Assembly (NCBI RefSeq): GCF_025685575.1
Contig: NZ_JAGSYD010000001.1
Coordinates: 1,119,852 to 1,183,851, forward strand
Reading direction: 5' to 3'
DNA length: 64,000 nt
DNA from: Granulicella cerasi
GTDB taxonomy: Bacteria; Acidobacteriota; Terriglobia; Terriglobales; Acidobacteriaceae
Both the position numbers and the translations under genes were made by a program. The notes under the pieces were generated by a model that ran no database searches, was not told the origin of the DNA, and saw only the letters and a list, made by a program, of their open reading frames with translations. This document shows, piece after piece, positions 58,635 through 64,000 of the stretch (position 1 is the first letter of the stretch; the number at the start of each line of letters is the position of its first letter).

Positions 58635-58814
58635 ATGAAGAACTTCACCGTCCGCGCTTTCGTCCTGACCCTCGCCCTCACCGGAGCAGTTGCCTCCACC
58701 GTTTCGTCCAAGGCCGCGACGAAGTCGAACACCACCAAGGTGACGTTCCTCGATCCGAGCACCCCGGCTCCGATGTGCAGCCCGAAGAGCGCAAGCCTCT
58801 GCGGCATCGACTAA
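58635..58814 (+). CDS. Small secreted two-Cys peptide
   Basis: 59 residues, ATG at 58635 with AAGGAG seven bases upstream. N-terminal signal sequence: short basic start (KNFTVR), hydrophobic AFVLTLALTGAVAS, then a small-residue cleavage region near TVSSKAATK. The mature part is about 30 residues and ends with PAPMCSPKSASLCGID, where two Cys are seven residues apart and may form a disulfide. No family recognised. It is followed by a hairpin and the multi-TM gene, so the pair may be one unit. Confidence 0.8.
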   Translation: MKNFTVRAFVLTLALTGAVASTVSSKAATKSNTTKVTFLDPSTPAPMCSPKSASLCGID

Positions 58815-58861
58815 GCTTCGACTCCCCGAAGGTTGTAGAAAAAAGTTTGGCTCCGCGCTAG

Positions 58862-58891
58862 TCCCGGGGTAGCATAAAAGCTACTCCGGGA
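58862..58891 (+). promoter_or_regulatory. Hairpin that covers the ribosome-binding site of the multi-TM gene
   Basis: TCCCGGGGTAGC pairs with GCTACTCCGGGA (12 pairs, one G-T) over an ATAAAA loop. The 3' arm contains most of the GGGAG ribosome-binding site (58888-58892) of the gene starting at 58900. No T-tract follows, so this is more like a translational control element than a terminator. Confidence 0.65.
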
Positions 58892-58899
58892 GTGCGTCC

Positions 58900-59826
58900 A
58901 TGACTGCGAAAACCGCCCTTCAACTTGTCGACATCCTCATCGTTCTTCTTGGGGCGAGTAGCCTGATTACACTTTCCAAGAAGCAATTGACTCGTTCATT
59001 TGCCGCGCTGGCTGCACTCCTGCTCGTACGTTCGGCAAATGCTGCGGTGGCTATTGGCACCCTTTTCCATCGCCAGCAGCTTGGTCTTTCCCGTCAACTG
59101 GCATATTCAATCTATCTCTACAGCTTCTGGACCTCCCAGGCCTTGCAGGCAGCGCTGGAAGTGGTCGTGATCTATGCGATGTATCGCATCGCGATGAAGC
59201 CACTCGAGGGCCTTCGTAACATCGGCAGTATCATCTTTGCCTGGGTCTCGTGCGTTTCATTGGTTCTGTCATTCACCGTATTTCTCGGTCCACACACCGA
59301 CACAATGTATTTCGCTTCGCTGCTCGGTAATCTTCAAGAGTGCATCAACGTACTCTCGATCTGCTTACTTCTCTTCGTTTGCTTTGCTGCGCGTCCGCTT
59401 GGGCTCACCTACCGCAGCCGTCCGTTTGGTGTGATGCTCGGGCTGGGAATCAGTTCCACGGCTTCCCTCGTGCTTTCCACATGGGAGCCCACCACGGCCG
59501 CCCAATCGGTTTACTCTCCTATTTTCGTAGTGGGAGCGATTGCAGGCGCGGCGTCCATGGTGACTTGGCTGTCGTACTTTGCTCTTCCGGAGCCGGAGCG
59601 CCAGATGGTCATGCTGCCGACGACTTCGCCGTACTTTACCTGGAACCGCATCTCTGCGGCGCTGGGTGATGCGCCGGGGATGGTGGTCATCGACGGATTC
59701 CGTCCTTCGATGCTGGCGAACGCAGAGGTTGCCGCTTTCAAGGCTGTCGGTGCTGGCGTGAGTGAGTTTGGTGGGCCTTCGGCGAAGGATCCGTCGCTTG
59801 CGGCAAGCCTCGCTATGACGGCGTAG
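58900..59826 (+). CDS. Multi-TM membrane protein of unknown function
   Basis: 308 residues. About seven membrane segments, for example LQLVDILIVLLGASSLITL, SFAALAALLLVRSANAAV, LAYSIYLYSFWTSQALQA, IGSIIFAWVSCVSLVLSF, NVLSICLLLFVCFAA, GVMLGLGISSTASLVL and SPIFVVGAIAGAASMVTWL. The last ~75 residues are soluble (TTSPYFTWNRISAALGD, VVIDGFRPSMLANAEVAAF). I do not recognise a named family. Its ribosome-binding site lies in a hairpin and the small Cys peptide gene ends 85 bp upstream, which suggests linked expression. Confidence 0.75.
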   Translation: MTAKTALQLVDILIVLLGASSLITLSKKQLTRSFAALAALLLVRSANAAVAIGTLFHRQQLGLSRQLAYSIYLYSFWTSQALQAALEVVVIYAMYRIAMKPLEGLRNIGSIIFAWVSCVSLVLSFTVFLGPHTDTMYFASLLGNLQECINVLSICLLLFVCFAARPLGLTYRSRPFGVMLGLGISSTASLVLSTWEPTTAAQSVYSPIFVVGAIAGAASMVTWLSYFALPEPERQMVMLPTTSPYFTWNRISAALGDAPGMVVIDGFRPSMLANAEVAAFKAVGAGVSEFGGPSAKDPSLAASLAMTA

Positions 59827-59856
59827 CATCCCTCATTCTTCAGGAGCAGGGCCAGC

Positions 59857-60978
59857 ATGGAACCGGTAACGCATGTTCTCACCGGGACTCTGCTGGCCCG
59901 TTCTGGTTTCAACCGCCGAGCAGCCTATGCCACCGCGGCCATGGCGATCGCCGCCGAGTTTCCAGACATCGACACGCTCTGGAGCTTGCGTGGGCCAGTT
60001 GAAAGCTTCACGCATCATCGTGGGATCACTCATACCTTGTTGGGGCTGCCGTTTGAAGCGGCGCTCATCGTCGCGGTGTTTTACGGCGTGCATCGTTTCC
60101 GTGCTGGTCGCAGAGCGGCGCCAGCTACGCGGTCGCTGACCCTGGCACCTGTGCGTTGGGGCACGCTGTATCTCTTGGTGTTGCTGGCGTTGTGCTCGCA
60201 TCTTCTGCTCGACTTCACCAACAACTACGGCATTCGTCCGTTCGCGCCGTTTCATCCGCAGTGGTACGCGGCGTCCATTGTCTTCATTTTTGATCCGCTG
60301 CTGTTTGTCTTGCTCATTGCCGCGCTCCTGTTGCCATCGCTGATGCGGCTGGTGCAGCGCGAAGTTTCAAGCGGCCGCAGCTCGCGCGGCTTCGCGCCGA
60401 AGCGTCCAGCGCAGGTGGCGCTTGTGCTCATTGCGGCTTACTACGGTGTGCGCGCCTGGCAGCATGCGCAGGCGATAGTTCTCGCGAACGCGCAAAGCTT
60501 CACCTTGCCCCAAGTGACCGCGACATCCGTCGAGCGCGAGCAGCATCCGGCCTACTTCCGCGCGACGCGAAGCCTCGCCAGTCCAGATCCATTCAGCATT
60601 TTTCGCTGGCACGTCGTAACCGACTTTGGGCCTGCGTACCAGCTCCAGGAGATTGACACGCGCCAGAGCCTCGCCGCCCCCGCAGGCGAGCCGTTCCTCA
60701 AGTCAAACACCGGCGATCCGGCGATTCTGGCTGCGATTCAGTCGCCGCTGGGACGGGCCTATCTCGACTGGTCGCCGATGCCGTGGATTACGGTGGATCG
60801 TCCCGATCCTAACGTGATTCCGTTGCAGTCCACCGTGGTTACTCTGCGGGATCCTCGCTTTATGGGCGAGGTCCCGTTGATGAACTCGAACGGTCGAAGC
60901 CCACTGACCGCGATCGTCGAGTTGGGGCCGCAGCATGAAGTGGTGATGCAGACGATGGACGGGCGCGAAGAGCGCTAG
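59857..60978 (+). CDS. DUF457/YdjM-like membrane metal-dependent hydrolase
   Basis: 373 residues. The N-terminal region has MEPVTHVLTGTLLAR, EFPDIDTLW and THHRGITHTLLG (His/Asp metal ligands typical of DUF457/YdjM), followed by several membrane segments (LYLLVLLALCSHLLLDF, SIVFIFDPLLFVLLIAALLL). The C-terminal half is soluble and of unknown fold. E. coli YdjM is LexA-regulated and its role is not settled. AGGAG lies ten bases before the ATG. Its stop overlaps that of miaA. Confidence 0.85.
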   Translation: MEPVTHVLTGTLLARSGFNRRAAYATAAMAIAAEFPDIDTLWSLRGPVESFTHHRGITHTLLGLPFEAALIVAVFYGVHRFRAGRRAAPATRSLTLAPVRWGTLYLLVLLALCSHLLLDFTNNYGIRPFAPFHPQWYAASIVFIFDPLLFVLLIAALLLPSLMRLVQREVSSGRSSRGFAPKRPAQVALVLIAAYYGVRAWQHAQAIVLANAQSFTLPQVTATSVEREQHPAYFRATRSLASPDPFSIFRWHVVTDFGPAYQLQEIDTRQSLAAPAGEPFLKSNTGDPAILAAIQSPLGRAYLDWSPMPWITVDRPDPNVIPLQSTVVTLRDPRFMGEVPLMNSNGRSPLTAIVELGPQHEVVMQTMDGREER

Positions 60979-61913
60979 TTTTCGTCTGCTGCTAGAAAGC
61001 TTCGCACTGTGTCGAGAGCTGCCTGTTGCACCGCGTCGTCGTCTCCCGGTCCGTTGAGAAAGTGCATCTCCCCGTCGCGTCGAAACCATGTCATCTGTCG
61101 CTTCGCGTAGTTGCGATGCCCTTGCTGCACCTGCGCAATGGCTTCAGGCAGGTCCAACGAACCTTGCAGCACCGCCAACGCCTGTAGGTATCCCAGCGTA
61201 GTGAGCGCGCGTGCGTCCGCGCCGTACTGCGCACGGATAGCATCGGTCTCTTGCAACAAACCACGGTCAAACATTTGGGCGGCCCGCACGTTGATGCGCT
61301 CGTAGAGCAACGGCCTTGGCGGGTTCAAGCCAAGCTTCAGCACACGAAAACCTTGAAGGGCATCGCGGCCGCTCAACCACTGCTCGGTTTGCGGCGCGCG
61401 GCCTGCCAGCGTGACCTCGATGGAGCGAATGATCTTCGGCGTGTCATTCGCGTGGATGGCTGCGGCAGCGCGAGCGTCCAGACGTTGCAGCACGCGATGG
61501 ATGTAGGCGCTGCCGTGCTTCTCTGCGCGTGCGCGCAACTTGTCGCGCAGCGGCTCGTTGCGCAACGGCGCAGGAGCAAGACCCTCGAGGGTCGCGCGCA
61601 GATAGAGCCCGGTGCCACCCGCTATGATCGGCAGTTTTCCGCGCCGGGTGATGTCATCCAGCGTCGCGCGTGCATGACGGGCGTAATCACCTGCCGTAGG
61701 GTGCTCGTTGGGGTCGTAGAGATCGAGACCGTGATGCGGCACGCGCGCGCGCTCGGCGGCCGAGGGCTTTGCTGAGCCGACATCCAGCATCCGATAGACC
61801 GCCACGGAGTCGCACGAGACGATCTCGCCGCCGAAGGTCTCGGCAAGGAGGAGGCTCAACGCAGTTTTGCCGCTGGCCGTGGGGCCGGCGAGGACGATCA
61901 GCGGTTTCACCAT
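60975..61913 (-). CDS. miaA: MiaA, tRNA dimethylallyltransferase
   Basis: 312 residues from the ATG at 61913. P-loop LAGPTASGKTALSL at about 7-20. SCDSVAVYRMLDVGSAKPS and HHGLDLYDPNEHPTAGDY follow. It adds dimethylallyl to A37 of tRNAs reading U. The stop overlaps the convergent DUF457-like gene (CTAG). Its start overlaps the next upstream small gene by seven bases. Confidence 0.95.
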   Translation of the reverse strand: MVKPLIVLAGPTASGKTALSLLLAETFGGEIVSCDSVAVYRMLDVGSAKPSAAERARVPHHGLDLYDPNEHPTAGDYARHARATLDDITRRGKLPIIAGGTGLYLRATLEGLAPAPLRNEPLRDKLRARAEKHGSAYIHRVLQRLDARAAAAIHANDTPKIIRSIEVTLAGRAPQTEQWLSGRDALQGFRVLKLGLNPPRPLLYERINVRAAQMFDRGLLQETDAIRAQYGADARALTTLGYLQALAVLQGSLDLPEAIAQVQQGHRNYAKRQMTWFRRDGEMHFLNGPGDDDAVQQAALDTVRSFLAADEN

Positions 61914-62119
61914 TGCCTCCACCAGCCTGCAGGGAAGACCCGCTCGCGGCCAGCGATGAGCGCCAGCCCAACGAGCATGAGCAGCGCGACATAGAGCAAG
62001 CCGCGTGTCGCAGCTGTGCGCTCCCGCGTTTGCGCGGCGAACAGGCGCGCCTCCTCGGCGGCGAGTCTTCGCGCGAGCTCAGGCTGTGCCTCTTTCAGCG
62101 GTTTGGAGCGAGCATCCAA
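61907..62119 (-). CDS. Small one-TM membrane protein
   Basis: 70 residues. A charged helical part (KPLKEAQPELARRLAAEEARLFAAQTRERTAA, in pieces) then one membrane segment GLLYVALLMLVGLALIAGR. The start is TTG at 62119 with no strong Shine-Dalgarno, so the exact start is uncertain. It lies between the TonB-like gene and miaA and overlaps miaA by seven bases, so it is probably part of that unit. Function unknown. Confidence 0.55.
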   Translation of the reverse strand: MDARSKPLKEAQPELARRLAAEEARLFAAQTRERTAATRGLLYVALLMLVGLALIAGRERVFPAGWWRQW

Positions 62120-62135
62120 CGCTTACGAGAGTAGC

Positions 62136-63194
62136 TTATTGCTGCTCGTTTACGGTGTAGTAGAAGCGGACGACGAGGTTCGGTCCATGGAACTCAGAGG
62201 GTAGCGGTTGCAGTTTGCCCTGCGTCACTACGGACCCCCATGCCGACTTGTTGATGGCGTCGTCATGCGTCGAACTCTCCAGCTTCCATCCACCGATCGT
62301 GCCGTCCGGCAGAATGGTGAGAATCCAGACCGAATGGCCGGACTTGGAAAGCGGCGGATAGATTTCCTCGGGTAGCAGCGGTCCCCAGGCGTTCTTGGTA
62401 TCGCGGACCAGGCGGGCCATGTACTTGCTGAAATCCACACCCTGCGTGTCGGAGAGGATCTCTGCACCGGAACCGGCAGAGCCTCCACCACGAATGGGGC
62501 TTTCAATGCCGCCGCGCGGCAAGCCGCCACCGCCGCGTGAGGGATTACGCGTAATCTCGCTCATCGCAGAGCTGGGGTTGGTCGACGGCTTCGGCAGCAA
62601 GCCGTGCGAGCCCGGCTGCGGCGAAGGCGCATCGGCCAGGGCCGGCGACGGATGCGTCGATGGCTGCGGTGTGGGATTGTTCGGCGTCGGCTGCACATGC
62701 GGTTGTGGTGCATTGGGCATGTTTGGCGCGTTGTTCGCGGCCATCGTAGGTTGCGGCGTCGGCTGGTCGTGAGGCGGCTGCGTCGTCGGCGGCCGCTCGA
62801 CGCGGAGCTTGTCGAGCAATTCCTTCGGCGGAAGCTGATTGCGCGGAATTTCCTTCAGGCGCGGCGTCGGCGGCGTGAGCTGTGGCGCGACGAGCATGGT
62901 GAGTTCATGCTGCTTCATCGCCTCGCTGGGGAGCACCAGACGCGGCGCATGCCAAAGGACACGCGGGCCGTAGAAGACGAACCATGCGATCGCGAGCCAG
63001 ACGAAGACCGAGATGTAGATGGATTCGCGGAAACGACCGCGGGCGCGCTCGTCCTCGATGGTGTCCAGCATTCGAACGAGTTCATGGGCTTCCATCTCGC
63101 CATACTTGGACGTGCGGATGCGCGTCGCTGCGGACGTGGAGTCGTTCGGTTCCTGCGGGGGAGGAGGTGGCTGCTGCGGATCGAGGAGAGGCAT
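62136..63194 (-). CDS. TonB-like energy transducer protein
   Basis: 352 residues. A cytoplasmic N-terminus, one TM (ISVFVWLAIAWFVFYG, about 60-75), then a long Pro/Gln/Thr-rich linker (PQPTMAANNAPNMPN, PTPNNPTPQPSTHPSP) and a C-terminal domain (VWILTILPDGTIGGWKLESS, DDAINKSAW, LVVRFYYTVN) like TonB. It could link an inner-membrane energy source to outer-membrane TonB receptors such as the one at 6.1-9.6 kb, but partner genes exbB/exbD are not in the window. The N-terminal cytosolic part is unusually long (about 55 residues) for TonB. Confidence 0.82.
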   Translation of the reverse strand: MPLLDPQQPPPPPQEPNDSTSAATRIRTSKYGEMEAHELVRMLDTIEDERARGRFRESIYISVFVWLAIAWFVFYGPRVLWHAPRLVLPSEAMKQHELTMLVAPQLTPPTPRLKEIPRNQLPPKELLDKLRVERPPTTQPPHDQPTPQPTMAANNAPNMPNAPQPHVQPTPNNPTPQPSTHPSPALADAPSPQPGSHGLLPKPSTNPSSAMSEITRNPSRGGGGLPRGGIESPIRGGGSAGSGAEILSDTQGVDFSKYMARLVRDTKNAWGPLLPEEIYPPLSKSGHSVWILTILPDGTIGGWKLESSTHDDAINKSAWGSVVTQGKLQPLPSEFHGPNLVVRFYYTVNEQQ

Positions 63195-63300
63195 CTATCG
63201 TGTCTGTATCTTCTGACGGACGAACCACCTACAAGTTGCGGTGGAAGATCATTTGCCGTGCGTTTTTCGCCGCAGCGCGCGTCCTCTCTATTCTCGCATT

Positions 63301-63306
63301 TATGCT
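63301..63306 (+). promoter_or_regulatory. TAnnnT -10-like box at the MoaB/MogA-like gene
   Basis: TATGCT lies seven bases before the ATG at 63314. An in-frame ATG at 63302 lies inside this box, which argues for the 63314 start. Confidence 0.4.
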
Positions 63307-63313
63307 TGGCAGC

Positions 63314-63811
63314 ATGAGCCTTCAAGGAGTTCGTGCCGTTGTCGTCACTGTCAGCGATCGCTGTTTCGCAGGGACGCAGCAGGATGTTTCCGGCCCAACG
63401 CTGGTGCGTTTACTGACCGAGGCCGGCGCAGAAGTCTCGCCCGCAACGGTCGTTGCCGATGACCGCGCTGAGATCGCGGCGATATTGCGTGAGGCATCAC
63501 AGCAAGCGGAGATCATCCTGACCACTGGCGGCACGGGCGTAGCGGCGCGGGACATCACGCCCGAGGCCACGCTGGATGTTTGCGATCGACTGGTGCCCGG
63601 GCTTGCCGAGCATATCCGCCGCGAGGGTTTGGCGGAAACTCCATTTGCGGTGCTGGGCAGAGGCGTTTCAGGCATTTGCGGCGATTGCCTGATTGTGAAC
63701 CTGCCTGGGTCGCCACGCGGCGCGGAGAGCGGTCTGCGCGCAGTTCTGCCGTTACTGCCTCATGCGGTGGCTTTGCTGCGCGGCGACACCCAACATGCTG
63801 AGCCCGCGTAA
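63314..63811 (+). CDS. MoaB/MogA-like molybdenum cofactor protein
   Basis: 165 residues from the ATG at 63314. AVVVTVSDRCFAGTQQDVSGPTL at the N-terminus and TTGGTGVAARDITPEAT (molybdopterin-binding GGTG loop) at about 76-92, then GRGVSGICGDCLIVNLPGSPRGA, show a MogA/MoaB protein that adenylylates molybdopterin before MoeA acts. moeA is in this window at 14.2 kb. A longer start at 63302 is possible. Confidence 0.92.
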   Translation: MSLQGVRAVVVTVSDRCFAGTQQDVSGPTLVRLLTEAGAEVSPATVVADDRAEIAAILREASQQAEIILTTGGTGVAARDITPEATLDVCDRLVPGLAEHIRREGLAETPFAVLGRGVSGICGDCLIVNLPGSPRGAESGLRAVLPLLPHAVALLRGDTQHAEPA

Positions 63812-63822
63812 AATAGAGCGTA

Positions 63823-64000
63823 GTGAAACTGCATCCTGTTGTTCTCCTCCACAAGTTTTCCGGATTCCTGCTGGCCGTCCTGAAGCCGCTCGGCATTTGG
63901 GGCGTTGGCGCGCTGTCGCTCATCGACTCGGCGCTCATTCCGATTCCCGTTTCGATGGACGGCGTGCTCATCGGCTACGTCGCCACCGACCACTCGCGCT
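63823..64000 (+). CDS. VTT/DedA-like membrane protein, 3' end outside window
   Basis: 59 codons in frame from a GTG at 63823 with a TAAAAT box eight bases upstream; the gene continues beyond the window. LKPLGIWGVGALSLIDSALIPIPV resembles the N-terminal region of SNARE-associated (VTT/DedA-like) membrane proteins, which act in lipid transport. Call is limited by truncation. Confidence 0.6.
   Translation, partial: MKLHPVVLLHKFSGFLLAVLKPLGIWGVGALSLIDSALIPIPVSMDGVLIGYVATDHSR

Overview
This is a gene-dense, high-GC bacterial chromosome segment with about 58 protein genes on both strands. I saw no rRNA, tRNA, insertion sequence, prophage or CRISPR array. Gene content points to a Gram-negative member of the Acidobacteriota, most likely Terriglobia/Acidobacteriaceae (Granulicella, Edaphobacter or Terriglobus-like). 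The main clues are a secreted VWA protein of the acidobacterial type beside a 1.2 kb-residue Oar-like TonB-dependent receptor, and a set of LPS-core enzymes (WaaA, LpxK, heptosyltransferase). The genus is inference.

Layout. 1-3.9 kb: 3' part of an Lhr-type helicase and a coupled small Cys protein. 3.8-10.5 kb (minus): envelope cluster of DUF5666-like protein, Oar-like receptor and VWA protein. 10.6-13.8 kb: ergothioneine genes egtB and egtD, then an SRAP/YedK protein. 13.8-15.5 kb: moaC and moeA. 15.5-22 kb (minus): a run starting with waaA-lpxK-heptosyltransferase and continuing through an ICMT-like methyltransferase, DUF3108, DUF2007 and a TPR lipoprotein-like protein. 22-25.7 kb: a secreted protein, a GNAT, trmFO and a membrane protein. 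25.7-30.5 kb: an enlarged Der GTPase, an XPD/DinG helicase and queD. 30.5-37 kb (mostly minus): GT2, coaE-folD, plsX, rpmF, yceD and thiE. 37-47.8 kb: sthA, a ROK protein, MFS, mutM, APC permease, purA and a nucleoside hydrolase. 47.9-58.3 kb: a small orphan protein, HIT, rpsA with a long leader, an AI-2E family transporter, GT4, a serine hydrolase broken by an in-frame TAG, and RNase R. 58.3-64 kb: a small secreted Cys peptide gene followed by a multi-TM protein gene whose ribosome-binding site lies inside a strong hairpin, then a DUF457-like hydrolase, miaA, a TonB-like protein, a MoaB/MogA-like protein and the start of a VTT/DedA-like membrane protein.

Most of the window is housekeeping: translation (rpsA, rpmF, der, trmFO, miaA, queD), RNA decay, envelope lipid and LPS synthesis, one-carbon, CoA, Moco and thiamine metabolism. 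The best candidate for something undescribed is the peptide/hairpin/membrane-protein unit at 58.4-59.8 kb. Also notable are the amber-interrupted serine hydrolase, a repeated TAnnnT-N6-ATG arrangement suggesting leaderless transcripts at seven genes, and the rpsA leader with a 12-codon ORF. All functional calls rest on reading motifs by eye; no database search was run.
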